Counted from the stretch's first letter, positions 35,314 through 47,476 are shown. The stretch is 64,000 bases of DNA from Stratiolaelaps scimitus (GCA_019614645.1 JABWDB010000001.1:11008501-11072500); one strand, 5' to 3'. Numbers and translations: made by a program. The notes: generated from the letters alone by a model not told the origin.

Positions 35314-36368
35314 TGATCCCGTCCATTATCGTAGATAAACGCAATGTCTGGCCAAGATATGCGTATACGTGACACAACTATATGTATTCTACTATGAACT
35401 CTAATTTCAAAATCTTAAAAACGTATATCTCGAGAATATCGTCCTAGTACTAGTGGGGGCGTCAGCTATCCATAAAAATCATCAGCCAAATCGGAGTATT
35501 CGAGAATATTGACATAGTTTCCTTGCAGTATCAGTACACGCGCAAAGTCTGTACATCAAACGCGCCGTGGTGGCAGCTTGTTGAATTTTTCATGAGACAA
35601 TTTTGTAGTCTTCGTTTCAACCTGCCACCCAAGTTTTTGGCCTCTTGCGAAAGAATAGCGAGCAAGGTTTCAGCAATGCGCTCATAAAAACAAAGTCGAA
35701 ACAAATCGCCGCCGTATTACAAATCTCTCAACACTCGAGCAACCACATAAACTTCTCGTGCGAACCTGTTGTGTGTGTCTGCCTTCATATACGTTACTAC
35801 GTAGAGCTTATGTTCTACATGGATGATTCGATACAGCGAGATCTAACATGTTTTCATATTATCATTTCCGTTTAGGAAATCACAATGAAATGACCCGAGG
35901 AGCCTCACATTTAAGCAAAGGTAGGTTCGTCTCCGAATACCTTCAATACGAGCATGTACAGCGCAACATGCATCCTCGGCGGCGTATTTCCTGACATGTT
36001 GTTCAGCGTAAGTGCAAGTTGTTCGTCATCAAAGGCACTCCCTTCAAAGAATATAATGTACAGTTAGCCAGGTAGCCCGAACAACGCACCCGGAAACGGT
36101 CCGGCGAGAACAAACGAACAAGAAGCAGGGGAAACTCCTCGATAGCTCCCCGGTAGCGCTCCGAATGGGAAGCACGTTCCCACTAAAGCTCCAACGTCTG
36201 CGTTGTATTATAGAACGCGAAAAGCTGCTTGGCACTCGGGAGTTGGTTCGACAATACCAGCATATACCAACCTGCACCATTTCGGACTGTTTTCGCTATT
36301 GCGCTCGCTGCACAATGCCGGGCGCAGTTTGCCCAGCGAGCAAAGTGGGCATTGCGTCCGCTGCGACC

Positions 36369-36381
36369 ATATATATATATA
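36369..36381. repeat. Short (AT)n tract
   Basis: About six AT units followed by ACATACATG. Confidence 0.85.
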
Positions 36382-36502
36382 CATACATGTGTGGCCTGTT
36401 GGTATCTCTTGGTGAACAGCAAACGGGCGGTCGGTAGGGCCGGAGGTGTTCCGGCAGCTGGCGGCTGATGGGTGAAGCTTTGTTTTTTTCTTGCTGTGAA
36501 AG

Positions 36503-36772
36503 GAGCTACACGGCCGAAGGCTCCATATGGAAGTATTCAACAATTGCTACAACCTGCCTCAAGCAAGCTCTATGCTAGACATGTATTGCCAGCGGAAGGT
36601 CTTCGCGTTCTACAAGAAAGGCTGCGCGCCTCCAATATTTTCCGCGAGGGTGCAGACGTCGTCGTTCAGCACGGCCTCGTTTTACCGCGGTCAGATCCAA
36701 ACATCAATCCCTTCGTCGACCCTTCAGCTGAACCCGAAAGGCAGTGAACAGAAATCTCCAGTGTTTTTTTAG
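36503..36772 (+). CDS. Candidate terminal exon, unknown protein
   Basis: The acceptor tract (TTTGTTTTTTTCTTGCTGTG, then AAAG) ends at 36502. The phase-0 frame runs 89 codons to TAG at 36772, with an internal ATG at 36527. About 64% of codons end in G or C in DNA near 50% GC. The sequence mixes Cys, aromatic and Lys residues in the first half (Cys-Gln-Arg-Lys-Val-Phe) and is Ser/Thr-rich later. A second frame, open to 36747, has attractive amino-acid composition but no codon bias. No domain is recognised. Confidence 0.25.
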   Translation, partial: ELHGRRLHMEVFNNCYNLPQASSMLDMYCQRKVFAFYKKGCAPPIFSARVQTSSFSTASFYRGQIQTSIPSSTLQLNPKGSEQKSPVFF

Positions 36773-37395
36773 CTCGCGCGCTACATACTTTTCCATCAAT
36801 CAGCAGAGCAGCAGTAGTTGTTGTACTAGTAGTAGCAGTAGTACTTTGTAGTAGCTTTTTGGGGGACGTAGCCCTCATGAAATACGCCGACTACCAGCCA
36901 CTCAATCTCGAGACGAAGAATTGTGGGGTTTACGGTCCCCCGTATTTCCTCTTCTTCGTCCCTTCACTACTGCCCCATATCTTTATCTTGACACGGTTAG
37001 TAGTAAGGAGCTACGGAAGGCAATGACCATCTGGCATCTGGCACGGCCGGCATCGTAAAATCGCATCCTCCACATCATACCCTTAGGCATAAAACCCTAT
37101 CCCGCGGTGAGGGCGGCAGCGGTAGCAGAAGGAACAGCAGCCGTGCCGCCTCGGCGGGTTCTAGACAGCAAAGCAGGCGAAACGTTTCCCATTGCTGTCT
37201 ATCGTAAGGCGGCTTTTCTATTAGTCGTATGCGGGCATGCTGCACCTACAGCTGACCGTCCATGCCCACTACCATCGCAGCCGTATTCGGCTACCCCCAC
37301 CACCACTACCATCACCACTATTACTACAGCTCTGTCGCTGTTGAAGTCGACAAACTTTGTGCAAAATCTCTCGTAGTTCCCTCGCTTTGGATTCT

Positions 37396-37429
37396 CCTCT
37401 CTCTCTCTCTCTCTCCCTCTCTCTCTCTC
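37396..37429. repeat. (CT)n microsatellite
   Basis: Interrupted once by CCC. Reads as Ser-Leu or Arg-Glu runs in several frames. Confidence 0.9.
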
Positions 37430-37996
37430 GTTTTGTGGATAAGACACGAAGTGGCAAGTTGCTTCGGGAGCTGGTGCGTCGTAGTGCCTAGGCAGGCCCG
37501 CCTGGCCTGACCTGCTCGACCCGGCTGAGCGGTGCCGGGAGCCGAACGCTCTTCCTTCTCGCTCCAACCACTTGGAGAACTTTGACTCAAGTTTCCTGCC
37601 CCTGCAGTTTCTCTTCGTGTGCCGGCGTCGTCTATGACCCTAGGCGGTCATACTAACCGTAATACTGCCGGGAGAGAACGCAAAAGCGAACGCAAATCTT
37701 ACGACTCGCACTACCCGTTACTACTGCACTTGTGAATTTAATTAACGGGGACGAATATATCTTGGATACGTCGCGCAAACAGGCGGCAGGCAGTAGTCTA
37801 CATAGCAGGGGCATTGCTGTCCTATCAGGAGAAGGCACTGCGCCACCTGCATGGGGTCCGCCTCAACCCGCGGAAGGCGGCAGCTGCAAGTAACTTAAGC
37901 TCCGGAGGGTGAGAGGGGAGGGGCGTAAGCTGAAGGCTGTGCAGAGCTTGGAAGCATGGGAAAAGACTTTGGCAATTTAGCGAAACCTAGGCTGAA

Positions 37997-38212
37997 ATGG
38001 CAACTGTGGATTTTTCGCTAAAACGAAGAAAAGTTGAAGTGCAGCTAAGATTGATTTTCACCAGTCAAAGCCTCAAGGCCGTCGGGCGCTGTGCGCTTTC
38101 GGGCCTGCTTGAGAAGTTTCCGAGAGATATGCTCATCGTTGCCTGGGCCATTCGTTGGCCACCCATCTCTCTACATCAATTTAGCTCTTCCGCAAGATCT
38201 GCTGCTACGTAA
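37997..38212 (+). CDS. Candidate short ORF, basic N-terminus
   Basis: An ATG in good context (G at -3, G at +4) opens a 71-residue frame just after a CCTAG acceptor-like site. Residues 8-15 form a basic cluster (Lys-Arg-Arg-Lys) resembling a nuclear-localisation signal, followed by alternating hydrophobic/charged residues and a Trp-containing stretch near 50-55. The composition is convincing, but third positions are not biased and no strong donor is present. An overlapping frame (38091-38441) is open too. It could be a first exon or a chance frame. Confidence 0.22.
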   Translation: MATVDFSLKRRKVEVQLRLIFTSQSLKAVGRCALSGLLEKFPRDMLIVAWAIRWPPISLHQFSSSARSAAT

Positions 38213-38601
38213 CGGATTTGCTCACGACACCAACCAGATCGCGCGCTTCGAGGCTCGAGGGCTGATTCTACGGAGTACGAATGAGTATTCTCGTTATGGT
38301 AATATATTCTATCTATCTAGTGATACCCACTGCGTCTGTGCTCAGAGCTCTATGCTAATTGAGAACGCACTTCAAAGCTCCTTCAGACATTCTCATGGCG
38401 TAATGCTTTTTCCATCTAAAGTGGACCTGCCTAGAAATTGACAAGGTATAATATAGCTGATCTGGTAGTAAGGTTTCCCATCATGGACCAAGTAGACTAG
38501 CCCTACGACCGTCTAAGGGCCAATCAGCGAGATAGATGCCCTTTCTCACTTCATACTGCCACCAACCCCCATAAGCTCAAACCTCTTCTCTCTCTCTTTA
38601 G

Positions 38602-38697
38602 GCTAAATACAAGTCAAGATTCGAACACCGAGCCCTTGAAGGTTCCCGGAAAGACAAAACGGGCAAGCAACTGCAAAAATTATTTATGTCACACTGA
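38602..38697 (+). CDS. Candidate terminal exon, basic C-terminus
   Basis: An excellent acceptor (CTTCTCTCTCTCTTTAG) ends at 38601. The phase-0 frame gives 31 codons to TGA at 38697, strongly enriched in Lys, Arg, Glu, Gln and His (Ala-Lys-Tyr-Lys-Ser-Arg-Phe-Glu-His-Arg at the start), unlike translated non-coding DNA here. A perfect AATAAA follows 6 bases after the stop. Phase 0 fits a donor such as the one at 31666. A very short 3' UTR is implied. No family is recognised. Confidence 0.35.
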   Translation, partial: AKYKSRFEHRALEGSRKDKTGKQLQKLFMSH

Positions 38698-38703
38698 GTG
38701 TGT

Positions 38704-38709
38704 AATAAA
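38704..38709 (+). promoter_or_regulatory. Candidate polyadenylation signal
   Basis: AATAAA directly downstream of the candidate terminal exon ending at 38697. T-rich sequence follows around 38735-38745. Confidence 0.3.
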
Positions 38710-40584
38710 AAAGGCAGAAAATACCTCATATTCGGCCTTTTCAAAATATGACTGTTCACAAATCATTTTCTTGGGGTCGACGCACTTATTCTCTTATCAG
38801 CCGTACAGTCACCATATTCCTCTATGACATTTATCTCATTGCTAACTCCAACGAATCAGTTCACCCTGCAGACCCATTTCAGCTCGGATTCAATCAGCTG
38901 TTACGAATTCAGTCCTTCGTCATCGTAGTCGTTGATGTTGTCGTCCGATATGATTCGATAGCGTGACTGACAGCGAGAACCGTTCGTTCATTAAAGGAAA
39001 AACGGTCATCCGAGGTGAGCCCTCATCCAAAGGTTTCTTGCCTCCCATACGTATGAGGCATAGCAGCAGGAACCGCCAGCAGAGTCGCTGCAGTTGCCGT
39101 GTACGATAGTGGCGCGAGTCCCGCCACCGAGACATGTCTAGGACGACTCGACGACATTTGCATGCTGAATCGGCTAGGGACCATGGCTAGCTCCAATGTC
39201 GAGGGGACTCGAGTGTTCGGCGGGTGAAGTCGAAGTGGACCGGGTAGTGGGGGCCAGAGTGAAGCCACGCCAAACCAAGCCGACCAGAGAAAATTGTCGC
39301 TTGCCACAAACGCTGCTGCGGCTGCTGCCGCGCCTCGGCTAGCGCTGCAGCCAGCGGGAGGCAGAGTACATTACCGTTACTTGTTATCACTTGTGCCTGC
39401 CAATGGACTATAATACATATTCGGCTCGAAGGCGGGCTGGCGCAAGGGGCGTGCCTCTCGCGCCGAACACGAGCCTGCTGAATACGAGGCGACCTCAATG
39501 CATCGAGGTTCCTTTGCCTTGCTTTGCTGCGCTGCGGCAACTGAGGTTGACCTAGGATAGGTGGCGGTGGTTTATCGAAAAGCCATACATCGTGGGGCAT
39601 TGTCTCTGCTGTTGTGCTGGTTGCCGTTGTTGTCGTCGTGCCATCCGCCATAATATCGCACTTGGCGGTAGCCAAGCGCTAGGCACATAGACACCTAAAG
39701 CGTCGGATACAGTACGGTGTGCGAGCGACTACAGTTGCGGGTGAGAGGGGCGGTAGTCGTCTGGTTCCTGCTGGCGTCTGCGCGCATTTAGCTCTGCTCG
39801 GCTTTTGGCGGCAACGTCCCCCTGTCCGTTCTGAACGGACGACCGCTTACTAGCTATTGTACATCGTGCATCGTAGGCAAGCGGGGACGGTAGCAGCACT
39901 AGCGTCCGTACAAAATCTCCGAACACAACGGAAGGCTAGCTGGTATACCACGCTGATGGTTGTCTCTGTCGGACGCCTGCAGCAACGAACGGATGACGAC
40001 ACACACCGAAAGCCGCAAAGGATGTCAGGGCAGGAGGCGAGATTCACTGGAACATTTCGGACACGCCTTTTGCGTGTCCTTCATCCTTCTCTCGTCGGGC
40101 CTATCTGAGTGGGCCGGCGCCTGCTTGCCACCCATGAGCAGCGAAGGCGGATGGCGAACATTTGCAGCTCGCATTCGTCGTTATTGCAACTCGACGCTGC
40201 GCTGCGCTTGGGAGCTGCTACGGCAATGCAGCCGTCCGTCATCATCGACACCATCGCCCTCATCCATTCTCGTAAGCATCATCGATCGAAAGCCTTCGTG
40301 GGGCGTGCGCATTCCACCAGCTGTGCTTGCTGCCTGCTTGCTCGATCGTATCTATTTGCTTCAGGTTGTGCTTCCATCTCCACGCAATGTAACTGTTCGT
40401 ATCTCGTGCGTCTTCGAATGAAAGGAGAGTCGGGACGATTCGACGATCCCCTCCTGCCCTAAGGATGCCACGCCCGGGAGACCACTCTTGATCTAGCTAT
40501 CCAGATCCATAACTAGCCCCCGCGCTCTCCCTCTCTCTCTCCCCCTATTATTTTTCCTCTCGTTCCTTAAACACTGATCCCTAG

Positions 40585-40759
40585 CCCTCTTGAGGACGCC
40601 GAAGTCGAAGGGTCAGTGCTGCTAATTTGGATAACTGCTAGCGTTAGTAGTAGCAGTAGTGGTCGTAGTAGTGGTAGTTCTAGTGGTGGTGGTCGTGGTA
40701 GTGGTACGCAGTTGTGTTGGGTCCGTACGCTTCGCCCGCCGGCAGTGCGTCAGGGTCAG
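40585..40759 (+). CDS. Candidate internal exon, Ser/Gly-rich
   Basis: A long pyrimidine-rich tract (40516-40565) and CTGATCCCTAG end at 40584. The donor CAG|GTAGAG at 40759 is among the best 5' sites in the window. After one leading base 58 codons are open. The order is an acidic start (Pro-Leu-Glu-Asp-Ala-Glu-Val-Glu), a short hydrophobic patch (Val-Leu-Leu-Ile-Trp-Ile), about 27 Ser/Gly/Arg residues from a GTA/GTG repeat, then a basic end. The repeat inflates frame openness, so confidence is moderate. Exit phase is 0. Confidence 0.28.
40645..40705. repeat. GTA/GTG trinucleotide tract
   Basis: Imperfect (GTA/GTG/GCA)n over about 60 bases. Codes Ser/Gly in one plus frame and Thr in a minus frame. 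Confidence 0.85.
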
Positions 40760-41487
40760 GTAGAGGAAAGCGGCAGGGGGCGAGTCGGTGGCTGGGCTGC
40801 ACTCGGCAGGCGAAGAGGATCCGTTCGCAAATTGCATCTGACAGGACAGAAGCGGGTCGGTGCACCGTGTTCGCCCCGGTTGGGTCGGTACCGGGCTGTC
40901 GAGGCGCCGGTCCAGGTCGCCAAGCCGTCGTCCAGGCGGCCCACCCGGCACCGCAGTAGCATGGCCGCGTTCGTACCCGTCCTTAGCTCTAGCGAATATG
41001 GGTAAGACGACCGGGGGGCGGCCAGTCCCACTCGCGAGGACGGTTACGCACAATGGGATTTTCGAAAAAGCTCGCTGTCGTTGTCGCTGCTGCTGGCTGT
41101 CTCGCCTTTCGTTGCCATTGGAGAGCAAGGGAGCGAGAGAGAGAGAGAGAGAAAGATATGGCGAGAAACGGTGAAAGAGAATGAGAGAGACTTGAATGGC
41201 GACAGCAGAACGGCGTACCGGCCAAACATACCTTCCCGGTGAGATCCCGAAGTCCCGCTTCAGCTACGGACGACGACGACGAACGGATCCCTAAATTACA
41301 TTAGTCGCAGCGCGTTGCCTCCAACAACGGGAGGCACCAACATCTATTTCGTCGTCTCTCCCTCTCTCTATCTCTGTACTCGCTCTGACCGAATACACAC
41401 TCACCTAGATAGCCCGCCCCTTCTCCTGCACTACCCATACATATGTGTGTGAGATACTTGTGCATACGTGCATGATACAGGCAGAAT

Positions 41488-41506
41488 CAGCAGCAGCAGC
41501 AGCAGC
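41488..41506. repeat. (CAG)6 tract
   Basis: Six CAG units. Confidence 0.9.
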
Positions 41507-43512
41507 CTCACGCCGCAGTCTATCTACCTATATGCAGTGCGAAACAGGATGAACGAGCTGAGTTGGCAGACGGACTCAGTACGCAACGATCGCCTCTCTT
41601 TCTCTCTCCCTCTATTCGAAAACTCACTCTCAACCTCTCAACTCGACTCGACGCAATCTCTTCCACCACCGCCATTCGCTTCTGTCGTCCCTCGGCTGTC
41701 GGCCAGGCTCCTGCCGCTGGACGCGTGCTCACGCGCGGAAGACTCCAGCATAGTGCGAATACAACCACTATTGTGGCGTCGCGGAGGTTCGTTGTCCAAA
41801 GCTTAGCCATGCAGTACTAGTCGTCGTAGTAGTGGTAGCAGTAAAGTGTATCAAGCGGCATGTCTAAAAGGAACTATTAACGAACCGGCCAGCAGCGCAA
41901 CTACGTAGATACTCCAGCTACTACAGATATACAGTCTGGATTCAGTCAGCTGATGAGGGACCTCTTTGGTCCCCTTATGTCCAATAGCTCTCCCATGTAT
42001 CCGCATGTGGATGGGACAAGCGTACGTTATGTCTGCTGTGACTATGCTGCACTCGTAATATCTATGTGCGTGCGTGCCTGCATGCGCGCGTACGTTTCGG
42101 GTGTGTACGATGTATAAATGTGTATCCTGTGTCTGCCTGCCCTCTTAAGCATGTACGTACACGATGCATAAGTGACGTAGATATGACTCCATTATTTTCC
42201 GTAGTGAGATGCCACTGGGCGATGACCGCCTCCGGACGCTCGCTCAGTTCCTCGACGTTCGTGCGCGCTGTTAAAGCAATGGTCAGCAATGCTGGCTGCG
42301 GTGATGGTCGTGTTGGTCGCGCCGGTGACGGCGACGGCAGCGGCGCCGAAGTCATTCGTAGAAATAAAGCAGAGCCAGGAGACGGGTTCACGTTGCACGG
42401 GCGAAGGATAACACGCAAAGGATTCGGTAGTGGCGGCGGCGGCGGCGACGGTGGCGGTCCGAGTAGCCGAGACGCGCCAAAGAGACCGCCGGGAAGAGAC
42501 AGAGCGTTACGAGGCGCGCTGGGGGTAGGGGCCCGAGCGTACGCCGGAAGTAGTGGTAATGCAGTTAGGCGAAACATCATCTCGCATGTCAGAGTGCTGT
42601 GAGCCGTCGCTGGCAGCTAGGGACCATTGGTGCACTCCACCGACGCTCGCACGACGGCCCCCTACTGACCCCCTACGGCCCCCTGCAGCCAGCCACCGGC
42701 CACAAACACTAGCTCCACCACAAACGGCTTCTTCAACATTATAAAGGACGTAAAAATCAACCAAATTGAGTTGAACGCTGCTTGCTGACCTCATGCGAGG
42801 AAAATACGGCAGAAAGCCGGCAGGGCAAATGAACACCAGAGGGCTAGCGACGGACGCACTGAGAGCTCACGACGACTCTGAATAGATTTCATTCTGACCT
42901 CTTCCGCCATTGTCCTTTGCACTCGGTGTCCATATCCTGGTGGTCCTATTTTAAAGGCTGTATATCTCACGGCACAGAGTGAGAGCGGGACAGTATTCCG
43001 AGTCAGGGCCCAAGCCGAGTGCCTCAGAAAGCTGAAGACTCGAGATTTCATATACTACCTTCGAAGCTGGCAAGCACCATAGGAGAGATATGCATACTCC
43101 GACTATGCGCATATGTCGAAAAGCAAACATCTCTCTATTTTACAATGATTTTGTCACTTGGTACTCTTTGAAACGACTGACAAACTGACTGCCTGACTGA
43201 CGTGTCCATATGCGACACACTATCCCACGGCGGAACGATATAACGAAATATCCCGCCATTGGCTTAGATTATGTATGCACTTACGTATAAAACCACACAT
43301 TTAGGTTGGAACTCCGAAAAACGAGGAAATCTATAAGTGGCGCACTTGCATGTTGGCAGCTCTATACAATCTATCTTGCTCGAGAATATCCTCATGTAGG
43401 CCATGTCCTTTAGAGTATATCTAAAGCCTTCGCTCGTTCACGAGCTGAACGTTTTTTGTCTAGTTTCAAAAGCAATTCGCATTAATGCAGAATGACAAAC
43501 ACTTCCTCTACC

Positions 43513-43549
43513 GAATAAACATTTGATTTCCGAGAATAAACATTTGATT
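43513..43549. repeat. Two-copy tandem duplication, period 21
   Basis: GAATAAACATTTGATT occurs at 43513-43528 and again at 43534-43549, each preceded by CC- or CGA-type sequence. Each copy contains AATAAA. Confidence 0.8.
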
Positions 43550-45144
43550 ATGATATGATACCTTAGGACGAGCTTTCTCGCGTGTAGTTGAAGGAGTATT
43601 TTAAAAACTTAAATCGTGCGCGACCCTAAAGTGTCTATGAAGCAAAATCGGAGGCAATCCTGTGTCGGCGGATTGCCGACATAGGATTGACTTGACTTGT
43701 AACTCGCTGACCCCACTGCATCCATTTTTCGACCTAGCTCTCCTGGCTACAGCGTGAAAAAAAGGCACGCACATAATACATCTGGCATTCTCGCTTGAAG
43801 CGAAAGCGCAAGACTTTACATTGTGGAGATAGGCGAAGCTGATGCAGGCTGCACGGAACGCAGAATGGGGCAGGCCAGCTAACGGAGGAATAGAAGACGA
43901 CGCGTATAACGTGGCACCAAGCACAGGAGCTGCAGGAGCTACCATCGCGGGTATATGAAGTCCACGGCGTCTCCTCCTCTCCGACATCCCGCATTGCCCC
44001 ATCATTGCCCTAGCTAGCCAATGCAAATGTGCAGCCGACAACTGCTGAGGTTGAAATGAACGAACCTCGTCTCTTCTCTCTGTGACGTACGTTTTCTCAA
44101 CTGCGCGGCCCTCTCTGTTCGTTCTGCTCTGCTCGACTCTGCCTGGCTGTGAGGGAGGTTTTTCTCGTGGCGGTGGCCTGGACAGCCGACCTTGTATAGC
44201 CTGGTGCTGGGATGCTGCCCATGACAAGAACGCCTGCAAAGTTCCTGGGCCTCCTCCCGAAGACGAGCCGAGCCGGCGTAAAGCTGTCGTGCTGAATACA
44301 AGAAGTTGGGAACAGGAGGGGAACGAAACCTCCCACTTCGTTCTGCCTCACGATTTCCAGTAAGGTGCTGCTGATGCCAATGCGGTTGGCCGTCTTGCCG
44401 ACTGCCTGCCGAAGCGTCGGGCCGCTTCCCGCTTCTCGGGCTTTGGAAAGACGATGGCAGTCCGCTTGAAGGCTGCTTGCCGCCAAGAAGAGGCCAAGTC
44501 GTTCGGCCCTTGCATCTTCACAGCTCGATGTGGAACGGTGTGCTGCCACTTTATGCTGGAGCTGCCGGTGGCTCATAGATCTAGAATTCCAAAACAGAAC
44601 TGGGTCGGTGGCGGCGGTCGCTGCGGCTGCACCGGCAGAGACTGAACTACGCTGCGGACTACCGGTCCTGCTATAGCTCCTCTACACAGATAGAGAACGA
44701 AGGAATGAGAGGAAAAGGAATACTTCTAGCCCATCAAACTTTGCGCATGCCTGCCAAGTACCAAGCTGGGGAGGAAGGCGGGGGAGATCTGGGGTGCGAT
44801 TCAGCAGATAGGGCTGCTCTGAGAACTGGCGAGCGAATCTGGGAGCTCTGGGAAACGGGAACGTTGCCTGGCTGACTATTCATCCGCGAAGGTCACTCCT
44901 GTGACTCCCAATGCGTAGGCGTCAAGCGGGGCAACTTTACGGCTAGCTCCTCCTCGTGACATGGTTAGTCTATCAGCGGTCATTGACGTCGCGCTGTCAA
45001 ATCGAACCGTTTCAGACGACCCGAGTGCAACCGAGAAACCAATAAGGTAACACCTGCGCGGTAAAATATACTGTATTAACATGAGTGTCTACTGTTGGCG
45101 GTGGATGAACAGATTTAGATGAATACAGATCTTCTCTTCCTCAG

Positions 45145-45397
45145 TACCAAAAAGCTGCCTTTCACACCCTGTATTAACACACACTATATTATTTGTGGAT
45201 CTGACGAAGCCTATCCACAGCTCATTGCAGCTCATTCAAATATTCCTCTCTTACGTCTATTCCCTGGTTTAATCCCGTCTCTCCCTCCATTTGTCGTTTA
45301 CTCACGCACACGAGCGGAAATACGGCCATTCCAGTGGCATACACGCACTGGAACAGCGCCCCTCCTCACTTACACATTCACTTGTCGATTACGTAGG
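45145..45397 (+). CDS. Candidate internal exon, unknown protein
   Basis: The acceptor GATCTTCTCTTCCTCAG ends at 45144. After one leading base 84 codons are open to a donor-like AGG|GTTAGA at 45397; the same frame stays open to TAA at 45517. The peptide has two Cys in the first 20 residues, an acidic patch (Gly-Ser-Asp-Glu-Ala), then a hydrophobic Pro/Leu-rich segment and an Arg/Thr-rich end. The frame can also start at ATG 45119. Codon ends are unbiased. An alternative ATG at 45414 in another frame would give a 78-residue peptide with a signal-peptide-like start. Confidence 0.25.
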
Positions 45398-47225
45398 GTT
45401 AGAAGCGAATTTTATGCGACATTTTTTCATCGTGCTCGTCATCGTTCGAGGTATCGTTTGCAGCCAGCCACACACGAGTTCCATAGCGTCCTTCGTAAAG
45501 TGGTGTCCATTTCATAGAATGAGCTTTAAATGCGCCGTAAATGTCGATGGCCGCCTCGAGGGCGTGCGAACGTGCTGGAACATGCTCGCTTATCATTCGG
45601 GTGGCGTGCGTAAAGCGGCAACTCTAGCATACACTGCTTTCTTTATCTGAAATCTATATCATTTGTTGGCTCCACTGACGCTGTGAATACAACTGGGTAA
45701 CGGTGGGTACTTGGTGGGTGACGCCGGGCAATCCTGTCGAAATCAAGTTTGATGACGACACCGGCTCGGCGAGGTCAGCAAGCCAGAAGAGCCGAAAAAT
45801 ATGGCAGAGGTTGAACTCATGCCATAGAACTTCTGATCAGTCTGTTATTATTATCGAGGCAATGCCACTGGTGAAGTGCGAAATTCATGAAGGGATATCG
45901 ATCAAGGCAGTGGTGGTCTTCTTCGTCACACGATAGAATTTGGACACGGAGAACGACACGAGTATTTATGATGGCTCTGTATGTCTACATCCGATGCCAG
46001 TGCGTGACCTTAGACGCTGTCCCCTTTTCGCAGCGCGGCCGAACACTGGGCCATTGTCGGCTCTCCTTTTAAATTCGAATTTTATCTCGAGTATTATTAA
46101 AAGTCGAAGATAGCAGGTTCCCGAGTCCCGCGACCTGGTGACGTATAAGATAACTTAAGCATTGTAAAACTTGCAGTTACACTAATAAAACAATAAACCT
46201 TCCCTTTATCTATATCTTTCGGTGGCGTTATCTCCCGCCATCGGACACCGGTATCCATAAGTATCCGGCAGCGTTTCGTTTCCCCGGAAACCAGACAGTT
46301 TTCGCTTTGATAAATTAGTTTTGCCTAGTGTATTCGCCAATGAAGTTATTCTTTGCTGAATCCGGTCGAGAATATGGGCTTCGCACAGCCGTATCCATTG
46401 TTTTCGTTTGCAAGTACCTATCAATCTGGCAAAATTTGCCAACACTTAGCACAAATGAACGATCCAGATATTTTCTCGATTCCATGTTCCCTCTCATCTG
46501 CCCAAGGATTCTAGCAGACGGGGACTGTTGTTGTTATTATATTTCTACATTGTAGCCATTGCCTTTCACTCGCTATACAGCGTCGCCCTCTAGCGCTGCC
46601 CACCATCGGCCCTTGCTTTCTCGTCTCACTTTGCAATGGCTTGGGCCACTTGAATCGTTCTTCGCACTTTAATTACAGTGTTTCAATTCGTTGCCTATTA
46701 CACAGTATGACACGTATTTCCATTATACTTTTTCTTATTGGCCTTCTCCAGCGTAGTGTCTTGGCCCAGCAATGGATAGCAACCGTCTCGAGTCCATGAA
46801 TGTAATCTCTCATGTATGGAATACGACCTGCGGGAGAGGAGACTAGTTTCATATAGAAGCGAACAGTGCCGGTGCGACGTTTCTCAAGCCGTTCGTATCC
46901 GTCGACAACGCGATGGCGTTGCCGGGCACCCTCGGGGCGCAAATGTAAAAAATGTATTGGCAAGCTGACCCCTCCTGTCGCGGCTTCCCTCTGTTCACAG
47001 ATTCTCTACGAGCAACCGCTACAGCTAATGTATCACTTCCGGGAAGCTCGGGTTTCGTCCGACGTATATATATATATGCATATACGTGTGTGTGTATGCA
47101 GCACCTGCGTTACGGCGACGACAACGATGTCAACAACACACGACAGAAGTCCCAGCGTGGCTACAGTAGCAAGGGTGCATAAATCGTTTGTTTACTTTGA
47201 CCCCAATGCTATTTTCACCAATTCT

Positions 47226-47248
47226 GTATATATATATATATATATATA
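47226..47248. repeat. (TA)n microsatellite
   Basis: Eleven TA units. A shorter one lies at 47065-47077. Confidence 0.95.
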
Positions 47249-47444
47249 GCTGTTTCACTGCGGGCTCGCTATTCCCGGTGCACCTTTCCTTAACCCTGAG
47301 CTGATTTGTAGAATTCCCCGAAGAAGCAGCCGAAAGTTTTATACGGCAACGATGAGAAGGCTTGAGAAGGCGGGCATTTCTGAAATAGCTACCGTTCTAT
47401 GCTAATAAATATAACAACAAAATGCTTAAGAGGCATAATCAGAG

Positions 47445-47476
47445 GCGATATTCAGTGAGAAGCGATATTCAGTGAG
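47445..47476. repeat. Two-copy tandem duplication, period 17
   Basis: GCGATATTCAGTGAG at 47445-47459 is repeated exactly at 47462-47476. Confidence 0.85.

Larger units (their letters stand above)
31667..36502. other. Non-coding stretch including AT-rich trough
   Basis: GC-rich to about 32.7 kb, then markedly AT-rich at 33.1-35.9 kb with (TA)n at 33235 and 33956. A TTG-initiated plus frame at 32410-32670 encodes a balanced 86-residue sequence but lacks an acceptor. A small minus-strand ORF at 35095-35313 is listed separately. A short (AT)n lies at 36369. Confidence 0.4.
36773..40584. other. Non-coding background between candidate exons
   Basis: Apart from the candidates at 37997-38212 and 38602-38697 it contains a paired segment at 36912-36960 (GACGAAGAA and its complement), a (CT)n at 37396-37429 and a GC-rich block from 39.0 kb with open frames on both strands but no decisive signals. 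Confidence 0.35.
40760..45144. other. Mostly non-coding stretch, partly GC-rich
   Basis: Holds an AG run at 41135-41152, CAG units at 41488-41506, GGC units near 42432-42450, a 21-base-period duplication at 43513-43549 and a TATA-like element at 43286. Paired long frames at 42062-42602 lie on opposite strands of a GGC-rich block and lack discriminating features. Confidence 0.4.

Noticed and set aside
38610..38632. Reverse-strand B-box-like GTTCGAATC
   Set aside because: Stem pairing fails and the bases lie in a good coding candidate.
40060..40080. GC-rich hairpin followed by T residues, like a bacterial terminator
   Set aside because: The genome is eukaryotic. An 8-bp stem with a 5-nt loop is ordinary in GC-rich DNA and there is no T tract.
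42062..42602. Antiparallel 172- and 178-codon frames
   Set aside because: Both follow from a GGC-rich block, giving Gly runs on one strand and Pro runs on the other. No splice or start evidence.
45685..45770. Plus-strand frame ending at AG|GTCAGC
   Set aside because: The frame is closed by a stop upstream with no AG acceptor between, so it cannot be an internal exon.
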